Source: Malurus cyaneus samueli (Eukaryota > Chordata > Aves > Passeriformes > Maluridae). Taken from it: DNA of 64,000 nucleotides. How positions within the stretch are numbered: position 1 is the first letter of the stretch; every line of letters starts with the position of its first letter. A program made the translations under genes and the position numbers. The stretch covers positions 46,493,814-46,557,813 of the forward strand of contig CM019217.1 in assembly GCA_009741485.1 (NCBI GenBank). The letters are read 5' to 3'. A model generated the notes under the pieces. The model did no database searches. It was not told the origin of the DNA and worked only from the letters and a program-made list of their open reading frames with translations. Shown one piece after another: positions 37,201 to 49,276 of the stretch.

Positions 37201-38277
37201 CTGTAGATTTAAAAAAAAAAAAAGAAAAAATTATTTCATTCTATTGAACAGTAACAGTTAAAAGATGAGAATCAAGCCTTGACTGCATAATTGCATGTGT
37301 TCTGATACTACAAGATCTGTGGTATTTTTGAATCAGGGTTTGAGAATGGAGGGAATAGTTTCTAGCATTTATGCAATGCAAGTATTTTTAGAATTTAGTA
37401 ATAAATCTAACATGAAGGTACATTGCCTTTAATAAATATTCCAGTAATCAGTGTCCTTTATTGTGTCTTGATGTATATCAGATGCAATTTCTGTTTGGCA
37501 TGCTATGGAAAAGAGACTTTAATTATCATAACTCAGTGTTTATACACAAAAATTGGTTTTATTTTAAAAGTTAATTAACTGCCATAGTTAGACAATTAGT
37601 TGTATTTCATTCACTGTTTCTCCCTATTAAAAAAATAAATAATTAATACCCAGAAATTTTTGGTTGTCTGCACATTCTGCAACAGCACAATTTTAAAGTT
37701 TTCTGTACACAGATTGGAGACATTGCTCAGCACACATGGAATGAGGCCATCAGTCATCAACTCTGATATACTTCTAGATTTAGGCAGCCATCAGTGTAAC
37801 CTATATTCTTATCCCATCTGAAACTTAGTGCCAAACTTCATAATCCTAATTTTTGCCAATTTTAATCATTATAATAACCACATGAACTATAATTTCTTCT
37901 GTTTGACCACAGTTCACATAGAAATGGCAGGGTGCAGGGTCACATGTTTTTGGCATTAAGAAAGAACTTATGTTTATGAATAAGAATTATCATTAAAATA
38001 TACATTCATCACATAATCTTCACAACTTCACTTGCATCAACAAAAAGAATTCTGCACACCAAAGTCAAAGTAACACTGACAGAGATGGCAAATTTACACA
38101 CACTCCATTCCTCGTCCCTCATCACAAAACAACAAAATTTACCCACAATTATTTAAAACAGATTAAAAACATAAAAATCATTACCAAAGTCCATATGTTT
38201 AAACATCTTACTGAACTGGGACAATAGACAAGGAACTGAGTTTAGACGGAAAACGTATGTGTAACTTCAAAGCCATC

Positions 38278-38293
38278 TTTTTTTTTTTTTTTT
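38278..38293. repeat. T16 homopolymer
   Basis: Sixteen consecutive T residues. Read antisense it would be a poly-A tail, but no recognisable retroposed gene or LINE adjoins on the 3' side. Confidence 0.95.
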
Positions 38294-41240
38294 AATAAAT
38301 AAGAATTTGCTAGAGGCATGTCACAAATTTCCACAACAAAATGTATTTATAATTTTTGTCAGAAGTATTCCTGCATTTTCCCATTTACTCTGCTATAGCA
38401 ATTGTTCTGTCCTCTCGTTGTCAGAAGGTAATGGAAAATGAGGGCCATAGACAATACCCTGATAATTTATTCTCTATTCTATCCTATCCTATTTCTATTT
38501 TGTGATTTTAAACTTAACAAAGAAGTAATGCAGTAAATTATCAGCTGAAACAATGTATAATCTTCCAAGAGCCTCTACAAAAGTGATGGAGATTTGGTAA
38601 AGGTCTGTCACTGAAACAGGATGTTAAGCACCACAAGAATGCCCAAGGAAGGCAACAAGATGTTGCAGTGGTAGCAACATTACTGGTGTGCTATAAATTT
38701 AAAAAAAAAATCAGTTGCTTTTGAGATCACAGTTTAACAGAATATTCATGCAGACATCTGCTATTAAGTTCACAACACAAATGACACCTACTCTAATATC
38801 TTGCTGTCTCCTATACAAACTTCACTGGGCACAACATCCTTGGCAGTTACAGGTAAAAATCACAAGTTTCCAGTGTGTCTCTGTTTTTTATATGCTGCTC
38901 TTATTTCACAGGAACAGTCTTTGCTGCACTATCCCAACTGGACAGTAAATGCCCCAGTTCTCTTTGCCAGTTGCCCACAGCCAGCCCCATGACTTTAATA
39001 TTCTACAGTTCCAACACTGATTCTTTTAACTAGAAGTAAGAGGCAAACTATTTCCATTTCTCAGGGCACATCAGGTAGGAGAAGAAAATGTCTGCTTCTT
39101 TAATCACTGTCAATTATTCATTTTAATTTTATTAGGTGCTTTAGATGAAGGCTGAATATTTTATACTTTGTAGTTTTTCTACTAGGCTGCAAGCATAGGG
39201 ACTACACTGAGGCTTACTACAACTCATACCATGCAAAAATCCACAAAATTAAATTTCTGTTATGTGTTTATTATAATTAGAACTAAAACCACCTTCACCA
39301 GAAATAGAGATGACATATATTGTAGATCTGAGCACATCCAAGTCTCTTTGAGTTCTGTACTCAACCACAAACTTAGGCCAATGCATGCCTCTAGGTCTGA
39401 GCTCTCCTAATTCTAAAAATAGATTCCTCACATTTTTCCATGTATTGCAACAAACTTATAATCCAGTTAAATGCTGTTTATAGAAGATAGATGAAGAAAA
39501 TAAATTGCTCCATCTCCATGCATTCTTCTTGCTCGGCCTGAAAGCAAACAATTCTGCTTTGCTCATTGATTACCAAAATAGTTTCTTGATGACTTGTTAA
39601 TTTGATAGGTCAGGCAATTTATTAGGTGTTTCCTGTGTTTCCAGCTACAGTCTGCATTGCAAGGAAACAAGTAGTGTCTGTGGCATGGAAGATGAGTCTG
39701 TGTCTGATGAGAGCCATGTGTACCAAACTCCCATTTTTCATAAGTGCTGTCATTTTACAGATGTATGACCCTCTTCTCCTGGTTACAGAGGAGGGGGGCT
39801 GGGGGAAGATAATGTACAGGGTTCAGTGAAGAAACCCTTGTAGGCAGAGACACAAATCATGTCATGCAAACCAGAACAGGCTACAGGAACAGCACATCTC
39901 TTTGCAGAAGACAATAACAGATACGACAGAGAAAGATGGAGTCTAAGATGATTAGGAAAACAGGAGTGGTTAATGGATAACAGCAACGTGGCGCCAAGCA
40001 GTTCATTCCATGTCATAAAGATATGAGGCAACACAAACAGAGAGCAGGTAAAAGGTCTTTGAAATTCATCCAATCAATGCAGATGCAGATTTGTGTTCCC
40101 AGTACATTTGACAGGGAATAATACATACTGTGGAGAAATTAATGTATTTCAAATTAAGTTTTTTGTTTTCTTAGCATCTCTTATTCCCAGCATGCAGTAT
40201 ATCATCTCCAATTTGAAACTACAATTTTGGTTTTGTTATTTTTTTTAAACATCTCTTCTCTGCAAATTCGAATACTTTCTTTTGCCTTCAAACCCAGGGT
40301 TTATGTATCTCAGGAAGATCATTTCTCTTTTACATCGGACCAGTAAGCTTGAGAAACACTCCAAAACACATGGCAGTAATTCCACCGCACTCCTCACCTC
40401 CTGTGGAGTCCCTACTGTACTACTATTGCTGCAGTTTGACAGATCCCAAGGTATGCTGAAGGCATAGAGGGATCAGTGCTACAAAGCCCCTGACCAAAAA
40501 GGTTCTCAAAACTCTATTGCATACATCTAATGGGCAAATTGAGGTGTTATACTATCTCTGAAGATTTAGAATTAGTAGGCAAGACAGACGCATCTCAAAT
40601 TCTACTCTGCTTCATTTAAGGCATCTATTTGTATTTTCTGGTTTTGTACAGAAATTATTCATAAACCCTCGAAATTGGGTTGGCAATCTGTGGCAGCCCA
40701 GTTTTGCAGCACTTGGCACCCATGTCACTGAGTAATAATCCTGGGAGAGCACTGAGAAGTTAATTTGCAGGGATAAAACTGTCGAGACATCAGGGTTCAG
40801 CATGCTTATACATGAAGAGTGCTTGAGACTAGGCTATAGCTGATGTAGCCTCGACTGAAGGCAAAAAGCTCCCTGGCATCCTCATTGTTCAGAAGCTTGG
40901 ATCCCTGGCACGCACCAACTCACAAGTACAGTGTGGATTTCATACAATCATCACGTTCTCAACAGAAAGCAACAAGAAATGAAGTAGGGTATGTCAGCAT
41001 GTTTCGAATCAATCAGAATTTGTCTGAGAAACCAGTTAAAGAGCTTCAGCTCTTTCTTTTCACACAAACACTTCTTGTAAAAAGGGTGGTAGTGTGTAGT
41101 TGCTGTAAAGTGACCAACAGTAAGTGGATGTGATAGCATTGGATAACTTTCCAAAGCTAAATGACAGAAAATACAGGAACACAGCCAGCAGGCAGTTCAG
41201 TAACATGCTTGTTTTTCACTAAATTATCTATTTTGGTTGC

Positions 41241-41335
41241 AAGTGTTTATCCTTACTCAGGCAAACATTTCATTGACTTCAGTGGAAATTCTGACTGTAC
41301 GAGGAATGCAGAATTTTTTTTCCTCCTGTAAACAG
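41241..41335. repeat. Ancient amniote repeat, part 1
   Basis: TTACTCAGGCAAA, TTCATTGACTTCAGTGG and GAATGCAGAATT occur in this order. This matches remembered landmarks of an old repeat common in turtle and crocodilian genomes, in which CATTGACTTCAATGG-type words are flanked by CTTACTCAGGCAAA and GACTGCAGAATTTGGC-type ends. It is strongly diverged here. Class is uncertain; the internal symmetry suggests a non-autonomous DNA element. Confidence 0.5.
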
Positions 41336-41449
41336 AGGTTCTCTGGAATTGCAGCCTGCACATAATAAGCCTCTGAAACAATTCAGACCCATCATTCTAT
41401 TTCACTGTGAACAGAACTCCAGTGAACAATAAACACAGGCTCTCCTCCC

Positions 41450-41510
41450 AGCCCTATTGAAATCTATGGCAAAACTCCCAGTGACTTCAATAGGAGCTGT
41501 AGCAGACCCT
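41450..41510. repeat. Ancient amniote repeat, part 2 (palindromic core)
   Basis: CCTATTGAAATCTATGG and, inverted, the complement of CCAGTGACTTCAATAGG form an imperfect inverted repeat with 17-base arms (about three mismatches) around CAAAACT. The same CATTGACTTCAATGG-type word is present in part 1, so the two may be pieces of one element or two insertions of one family. Confidence 0.55.
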
Positions 41511-44500
41511 GAGGCTTTCAAACACCAGACATGCAATGCTTTAGTGTTCTGCCTCCTTTAGCTACAGGTCAAGCCTTTGGCTTTGTAAAATAAGGAGAAA
41601 AAGAATGTATTTTCTGCCTGGTTGAGGAAAAAAAAGTAAAGCAGCACTAACAGGCATTTATAATAAAAAGTGCTAAATGGAGAGCATAAACCTCATATCA
41701 CACCAAATCAATTTTATATACTCAGCTGATAATAAAATGTGGTCAATATAATGCTTTCCCACATGTTCCAAATCACTAAATGACAGTTAACTAACATCAC
41801 TTACCCCAATCAATTACGTATAACAGCTAAATAGATCAAAATAAGTTACATCTAACCTGTTATAAAATAAAGAATGTTAATTATTGCAGAGGTAAGACTA
41901 GAATTAAACAGAGAATGATGTGTTTGCTAGATAACAAAGTTAGGAAAACATGACTAAATCTCTGTATGCCATGATTACCTCACATTTGATAACACTGTTC
42001 AAGATGCTGTTGTTTATTCTTTAAATAAATGTCCTAATCAATAGATACATGAAGACAAAGTAAGAGCAATCAAGAGGGATGTATTTGCCTCTCTATTGGT
42101 ACATATCTATTGAAAGCAAATAGAATTCTCAATGCAAAAACTATGTTGAGTCTAATTTGCAGTTCTGATTTATAGCTTTTAGAAACATCATGTTAGGGAT
42201 ATGGCAAATATTCAAGCATTTGCTTAGCTAAAAGATAAAGGGCCATAAAGGCAGCAGAGATACAACACAGAAAACAAGGTTTAGGATAGTATGCTCAAAA
42301 TTGTAGGTCACCTTTCTTCCAGATCAGAAAGAAGCAACATGTCCCTATTGCAACTATTTATGGAGAAAGTGTTGTTTAAAAATAGTTGCTCACGTGTTTT
42401 TTGCCATTGACAGCAGATAGAGCAAGTCCTAAAAAAAAAAAATCACAGCTTTATGCCATTAAAAAAAAAAAAAAAAAAAAAGTGAACACTCAGTTTAAAG
42501 ACAGTTGTATTACTAAAGGCTTATTAGGGACGTTTTAACACCTGGATCAGCATCAATCTTTTGCTGAGCTACAACCTATAAAAATCCATAGGCTCACTGT
42601 AAACTGGCAGGATGGAAATAGCCAAACACTTCTGATTCTCAGGGACTTAGAAAACACATTTTCTCTGGCAGGAATACCACTGCAGCCCAGTTTACCCCTG
42701 CCTCTAACACTGCAACCGTCTGATGCATTTGTTGTAATCCAGAACAGTAAAATTATTTAGATTAGAAAATATAAAACACTCCCAACTAAGTTTTCCCTTC
42801 CCTAATGTCACCTAAAAAAGTCCCAAGGATTTAAAACATAACAAAAATAATTTCAGTGGCCTGATTTGTAATCCTGGCTTTCCAGACAGTTCAGGACAGC
42901 TGAGAAGGGCACTGTAATGTGGGATTATGAAGCTGGAGTAAAAGACAACGGAAAACTTTTCATAGTGGTTTTGCCACTATCAAATCCATAAAAATAAACT
43001 ACAACCTAAGTCTCTTTTTTCACTTTGACAAACTACATACTAAGCAGAAATAAGCATGTAAAGAAAAGTTCAGCTCTGCTTAAGTCAGGGAGTTTCTCAT
43101 CACTCCAGTGAGGATTTCACCTTTTAGATCTAACAGAATTTGTCATTTTCAGTGCAGGCAGCTGAGGGGGATGGTATGCATATTTTCTATCAGCTACGGG
43201 TGCAGGGTTTTTCCTGCCCCTTAAGAAAACAGCTTCTGGAGATCAGACCCAAACATTCGTTTTCTGTTCAGTATTCCTGGAATGCTCCTTATGCTTGTTA
43301 ACTGTTTGCACCTCACAGCACCCTCTCTGGAAAGTGGTGTTAAAATATCTCTCTCACTTGGTGTTGATGACAATTAATATTTATGCTGATCTTTGAGAGA
43401 TTAGAATGAAAGTTAGCACAGTATACATGCCTGGTTTTGTTCCCACTGTTCAGAAAAGCCTGTACAAAGCTAACACGTTGCATTAGGGATCTTTCTGATG
43501 GACAAGGAATGAAACTAGTGAATGTAACTACTGGTGTCAGATCAAAAGAGACCCTTTATTCACCCTATCTCTCTCATTTATTTTTTGGCATTATCTTTTT
43601 CCTTCCTATCTCTCCAAGGCCCAAGGCATCAAAATTTACATTTTCTTTGTGTTTCTTTCCTTAAGAACGAAAGGAAAGAGGGAGTAGGAGGGGAAAGTAA
43701 GAGAGATAAAAGGAACAAACAGCTCTAGATATCAAGCAGTGTAACCAATTCCTTAATGTTAGTCTGCGCTTTTGCATGTCTTATATTGTATAAACTGGAA
43801 ACACATTATGCTTTGATTTTCAGCAGCTGAAGTTGCATGCCTGTTCTAAGCCTTTTAAGGGATAAGGAAAATGATGGAGATAAAACAATATTCACTTGTA
43901 ATTCTTATATGATCCTGGTAGTATTCCAGATTCTATGGCAGGTGGTGTGGAAGGGATTTGAAAGGTGGTGGAAAGAAAGGACAAAGGCATTTGGAAGAGT
44001 GGTTCACTTCCATGAAAATGGGTCCAAATTTTCTGCTTAATCACTGGAATTACGTGATTACCTACTGATTTTTAAAGGCTTCATAGTTTTAATGATGACC
44101 TTAAGCACAATAGCTACTATCAGGTATGCAAAATCATAAGGCAAGAGATTTTCTGCATTTCTTCTAAATCACCATTTTGTGAAGTTCTTTTGTGCTAAAG
44201 GGCCATACCTTCAATTCGTGACAAAACAATGTGATCTGGCTTGCCTTAAGTTTATGTAGCACTCAAGGTAAGCTTTGTATTATACTCTGAGATTCATTGC
44301 ATTCAGTGAAGAAAGACTTTGAAGGAAACAATACATCAGTGAAAGCAGGCTGATAGCACATCCATCTGAATGAGAAATTCAGCCAGGTATTAAAGAAGGC
44401 CAGTGGCTACTAAGATGTTAAGCCCCTCTATCTGCAAGTACACAAGAATAGAAGGCCTGAGCATGGCTTTAAATGCAAGATGCGAAATAATTCTGTCCCA

Positions 44501-45660
44501 GCTCTCAGCCAGAGCAGCAGCGTAAGAGACAGGCAGTACAGGGATACTGTACAACTTCAGCCCTTGAATTCTACAATGATAAGGCAGACTCCCAGGATTA
44601 ACAGCCCTGTCAAGGGTAAGTCTCTGAAGTGCTTATTTGTTTAGAAGAACCACCTCATTCATCATTAAGGAGTGATAGAAATGGAAGTCCTCTGACACAG
44701 TATCTGAAGTCTACCTGGATGTATGTTTTTTCAGTATCATGGAAAGCAGAAGATAAAATATTGCCATCTGGTTTTGAAAACAGTATTAAAATGAAATACA
44801 TTACTTGTGTTTATAATGTCTACTTTCTAAGATGTTTATTTTATTTCTTTTCATGGAAATATTGCAGATCAAATTGAAAGTATGCTCTTTCCATGATGAG
44901 CAGAAATATACCTGCTTGAATGTAGTTTTAGAGACAGGAGTAAAATTTAAATTAACACCCTCCATACTTCAAAAATAAACAAATTATGCTTTGACTTTCT
45001 ATAAACTTTAAATAGATGTTTCTGAAGTAATGACACTTGTCTGGTAAAATTATGAAATTTATATTTTGTTAAGCTTCATTTATATAAAGAGTGAGTTCAA
45101 CTAAAAATTTGTAATAGGAAAATCCTGAACTACTCATATGAATATTTTTACTATAGGGAGCTATTCTCTGAATGGTCCTATACTTCAAAATCAGAATCTG
45201 TTTGTGGTTTCCTCAAATCCTAAAGTCTTATTCATAGCCTACCTTTCCTCTGTATCTTCCTGAAAATCACAGTGAGGAGAAGGAATGTAATAAAAACATA
45301 TTGTTGGAGCTGTGAATGACTTGTAAATACCTTTCTTGGAGACCAGAAGACCCAAATGAGGATGGAAAGAAGCAACAGAAGAATATAACACACTACAAAA
45401 AAATGCTGGGAAACAATTCCTCACTCTGTTGGTGGTCTTGTAGATATTGGACCTAATTGGATGTTAAGAATTAAAGATATCTTGTTCTGTCATTCTGACA
45501 ACGTGTGTAGTGAAGCAAACTAGTGTAACACTTGTTTTACCATTAAGAGACATATAGAAGTGTTCTTTCCAGTTTGGAAAACCTATCATTTATTGTAAGT
45601 GCAAACATAAGTTTTCAACAGAGTTGTGCTAGGAAATGCGGAAATGCAAAGTTTCATAAA
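41511..45660. other. Unique non-coding DNA
   Basis: No gene is supportable. The 41.7-42.4 kb part is AT-rich unique sequence without open frames. Two poly-A runs near 42.45 kb are listed separately. Overlapping frames at 43437-43728 and those at 43837-44040 and 44629-44877 lack known domains. Confidence 0.65.
42431..42481. repeat. Paired poly-A runs (A12 and A21)
   Basis: A12 at 42431-42442 and A21 at 42461-42481 are separated by 18 bases of unique sequence. No retrogene body is recognisable upstream. Confidence 0.93.
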
Positions 45661-45780
45661 TTCATTGAATCATCAAAAGATTAGAGATTATTTAATTCCA
45701 AACCTCACTGCCATGGGCAGTGACGCCTACCATTAGACCAGACTGCTCAATTTTGTTATCAGTCCCTTGTTTCCCAGGCT
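45661..45780 (-). mobile_element. CR1 LINE 3' fragment, antisense
   Basis: Reading the plus strand gives the reverse complement of a CR1 3' end: TTGAATCATCAAAAGATTAG, then TTAATTCCAAACCTC, CTGCCATGGGCAGTGACGCC, CATTAGACCAGACTGCTCAA. These correspond to the familiar 'tagaatcat', 'agttccaacccc', 'ctgccatgggcagggacacc', 'actagaccaggttgctcaa' landmarks. The copy is short and more diverged than the one at 28.5 kb, so it is probably older. Confidence 0.88.
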
Positions 45781-45916
45781 GTTATACTCTGTTAAATGTA
45801 TTAGGAGAAGAAAACAACAATCCAAACAAACAAACACCCCCATCCCTCAAAAAAGGAAAAAAGAAAAGAAAATGTAGGCAAATGGCTTGAGATACACATG
45901 CGAACCAGATGTGGCA
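45781..45916. other. Purine- and AAAC-rich sequence before the assembly gap
   Basis: AAAC tetramers (about 45824-45836) and an A/G-rich run (about 45849-45873) precede the gap. No gene is seen. Confidence 0.6.
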
Positions 45917-45936
45917 NNNNNNNNNNNNNNNNNNNN
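45917..45936. other. Assembly gap (20 N)
   Basis: Twenty undetermined bases. The sequence resumes with a pyrimidine-rich TCCCTCCCTC and T/G-rich run. A round 20-base gap usually marks a join of arbitrary length, so the true distance and content are unknown. Confidence 0.98.
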
Positions 45937-48459
45937 TCCCTCCCTCTTTTTTATTTTTGTTTGTTTTGGTTTTTTCTGTTGAAGAAATATGTATAGGATA
46001 TAAGGAAATCTATTTTAAATGATTGCGCAGGGTATTGGCACACTCCTAATCCATATATGAGAAATCTGTCAATAGAGAATTTCATATATTTCAGTAAGAG
46101 GAAAGAATTATTCAAGAATCACTGTCTTCATCACAGTAATGGTGTGACTAGAAATACTAAATCCTGTCAATAATTTGGCATCAGTGTTGATGCTGACACC
46201 GTTTTTAAAATTAGTAAATAATATATGTTGTGTGTGATGCTGTGTCAATCACTACAATAGAAATCATCATAATGACCCAGATTTCTGCTACAATCCTGAT
46301 TTTGTGTTTTTTTTTAAAAAAACTGATTATGCTTGACTATTCAAGAACTGCTCCCTTAGAAAGCACTAATTAAGATACTGAAGAGTCTCATCCAATATTT
46401 ATACTTCTGGTGTTGCACTAGATCATTTTGCAGTGCATGAACAGCGTCATGAAGAAGGAATTAGAAGCAGTATAGCTCTGAGCCTCAGATAATCCTTCAC
46501 TGATTAGTGAGATTCGCATCATCACCTATTCTGAATGCACTCCTCTCAGGATGTTGATAAAGCCCTTCAGTATCACAATATGGACTTCCAAGCACAGCTA
46601 CGGCTTTTCTACCCAATCAAAGTGAAACCCTCAGTTCACCTGGTTAAGCTAGCTAATCCTAAATCGGCTTTTAGATTGTCACTTAACAACTCTGAGGCAC
46701 TCCAGAAGGATCCCGCACAAATCCTGTGGTAAATGAGGCCTAGGCTGAGTGAAAATGAACAAACAAAAAGCTTTAAAAATGGACAGCAAATTCTTTATCT
46801 CAGGCATATTTTTATTTCTTTAGAGTGAAAATTAAGATGTCAGGAGTAGGATAGTTCTGTTAAATTGATCTTCAAACTATGGTGCATGCCTGCTTAGATT
46901 TCCAATGATGTAGACATTAACAGCAAACTGATGCAAATAATGTGCAGAGGGTCTGGTGCTTCACAATTTTTGAATATATAGGCTATGACTAATTATACAA
47001 AATTATAGGTTTAAGAAAGATTTTGAAAAGTTTCTGTAATTCAGACATATTTTTTGGCTTTGAAAAGGTCTGAACAATCTGAATTTATTAATGAACTCCG
47101 CAACAGCATGTCATCATTTTCTGATGACATTTTCAGCAAAAGTTACACTGCTAGGTTAATGGCTGTAGCTTTCAGGAAACTATATGTTTATATCTAACTA
47201 TATGTTATATCTAAGTCCTGCACACTATAGAAACAGTACTGAAAACGTTTCTTGTATCTGGAAGAAAATCCAGTCCCCTGTAGGCAGGGAGCATGCATGC
47301 GTAGGCTGGCAGCAGTGTGGCTGTAGCTGCTGACTGGCAGTCAGAATGTGAGATAATGATTGCATCTCTTATGAGATATGGGTAACAGACACTGCCCGAG
47401 TATGTTTGGGTATAGGCTTCCCAGATTTCATAGGCTATATTGTTTGATTATTCCACTGAATACACTGCAATTTGCAATGTCATACAGGAATTTGTAGTAA
47501 GGTAATAATACAGGAAATATGCTCTGAAATGATCTTAGAATGAAGTGACAGCTGGAATTTGAACTTGTAACAAAGAATTACTCAAGTTGTAAAAACCTCC
47601 CTTTTGCAGTGAAATAAGGGAGCAAGATTCCCAGCACTACCAGACAAGTGAAGGCACTCAGAACAAAATCTATCAGAGGTAAAGAATAAAGGTCTTGCCA
47701 TCTGAAGCAGATCACTCAAGTACCAATGCCAGATTAAATAGAAAAAAACACACAGAGATCTAAGTTTATTATCTTTCATAGTGAATTGTTTAGAAATAAT
47801 AAATAGAATACACAAACACTATACCATGGTAGTTTATTTTGTCTTGTGGGAAGTTTTAACAGTTTCTGGGATTAAACGGCTTTTCCCTTCTGTGAAGGGT
47901 CTGATGTAAACTCTTGTACTGAGGCTTAAAGTCTTAAGGTTGTTAGAAGTTTTCATCAGTCAGTCTGTATGTCAATGGATAAAAAGTTGGTTGCTGATCT
48001 GACCTGTTCATTGCTCTCTGGAATGATGCCATCAAACTACAGATACATGTGGCAGTGTTGTGGGGGAAGGAGGGAATGGGAGAATAGGGTTATTTGGTGG
48101 GAAAAGTGGTTTCCTCTGTGCATTAATGTTGGGACACTGAGGCAAAATCATAGAAATGTGCAAATTAATTTTGTACTTCTGCATGCTCATTTTGCAATTG
48201 AAACCTCAATTTTTTATAAGATTTATATGTTTGCCCTTGTAACAGAGAAAAAAACCCCTACTTTTAATTTCTGAGACAGGTTAAAACAGCCTGTGTTGTT
48301 TAACATGCTAGCTCTATGAGCCTGCTGAACAATGTATAATTGCAGAGCTACACACCAGCTCACTGCAGACTAGAAAAACATCTGTGAAAACAATGGCAAA
48401 TAAAAGTAATTTTTAAGTCAGTTATCTAATGTCCATTTACCTGGATGAGAAAAATAATA
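45937..48459. other. Unique non-coding DNA
   Basis: No gene is supportable. Frames at 46535-46732, 47582-47815 and 47969-48274 (65-101 codons) resemble no known protein. A small imperfect repeat of ACTATATGTTATATCTA lies at about 47179-47214. Confidence 0.65.
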
Positions 48460-48790
48460 ACAGCTCTTTTCAAATTTATTTTGAAATAAATTTTAAATTG
48501 ATCTCCTGGAATTTCTGACAGCTGTGAAAACGTTTCACTTAAACGCAGCCTATTAGCTTTTTCTCTGTAAAAATGCTATGAATTTATTTCCACTGATGCA
48601 TTAATAATCTTTTACACAGAGATACTTTCCCAAATGCTTAAATTCATAATTTTAGCTGATTGTAGCTATTTTTTAAAAAAAATATGTTTAATGACATTCA
48701 GCATTTTCTACCACCTAACAGCCTTCAATTGTACTTTTGTTTCTCAATCTTTAGATCCAGCTGTATCCATCTTTAAATTAAGACCTATAA
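48460..48790. promoter_or_regulatory. Candidate AT-rich conserved block
   Basis: Unique AT-rich sequence with repeated ATTAAT, AATTTA and TAATTT-type cores and two CpGs (AAACGTTT, AAACGCAG, about 48529-48546) lacks open frames and recognisable repeats. It may be conserved regulatory DNA or ordinary AT-rich intergenic sequence. Confidence 0.13.
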
Positions 48791-48840
48791 ATATTAGAAC
48801 AATTCAGGACTAAATCCTGAAATAAAATATTTAGGCAACC

Positions 48841-48878
48841 TTTTTTTTATTTATTTTTTTTTTATTTTTTTTTTTTTT
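48841..48878. repeat. T-rich low-complexity tract
   Basis: Thirty-eight bases of T are interrupted only by three A. There is no adjoining retroposon body on either strand. Confidence 0.93.
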
Positions 48879-49184
48879 CCCAGAAATGGGATTTTTATCT
48901 CAAAAAGTGAGTAGAAAGGGATTTGGAGTTTGTCTGCATTTTGGCAAACTTGAATTCCTGCCTCTAATTGTTTCCTTAATTCAGATATCAGGAGAGAATA
49001 TCTGTAGCAAGATTTAAATATAAATTGAAAGGAAATCTATCCTGAAGCCTGAGAAACAGTGGCTATTACAGGCCAGACCCTGAGATTCTGTTTGCTAACC
49101 AGGCATTACATTGAGGTATGTGTAGGTAGTTGAATGATCCACAGAATACAGCCTGTTCTTCACATACCAGTCCTGCTCTGCAGA

Positions 49185-49276
49185 TTTAAAGGAACCTGAA
49201 AGCACTGGTAATTTACATGTTTTGAAATACTGGTACCATATTTAGAGGAAGCTGAAAGCACTTCTAATTTATGTAT
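49185..49276. repeat. Diverged tandem duplication, 56-bp period
   Basis: Copy 1 (49185-49220) and copy 2 (49241-49276) share TTTA(A/G)AGGAA, CTGAAAGCACT and TAATTTA followed by a TGT-like end, with roughly six differences. Twenty unique bases lie between them. It belongs to no family I recognise. Confidence 0.8.

Larger units (their letters stand above)
33876..41240. other. Unique non-coding DNA
   Basis: No gene is supportable over about 7.3 kb. Low-complexity items are a (TTTTTG)n-like tract (34266-34292), an A-rich run near 37212, T16 at 38278-38293 and a short TATCC/TTCTA run at about 38469-38500. Open frames (for example 34816-35130 minus, 104 codons; 35625-35885 plus, 86 codons; 39783-40073 minus, 96 codons) are unrelated and lack known domains. 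Confidence 0.65.

Noticed and set aside
38469..38500. TATCC/TTCTA run as a CR1 3' tail
   Set aside because: The upstream sequence lacks every CR1 landmark, so it is simple sequence.
48841..48878. T-rich tract as the antisense poly-A tail of a LINE or SINE
   Set aside because: No retroposon body is recognisable on the side where it would lie, and birds are poor in such elements.
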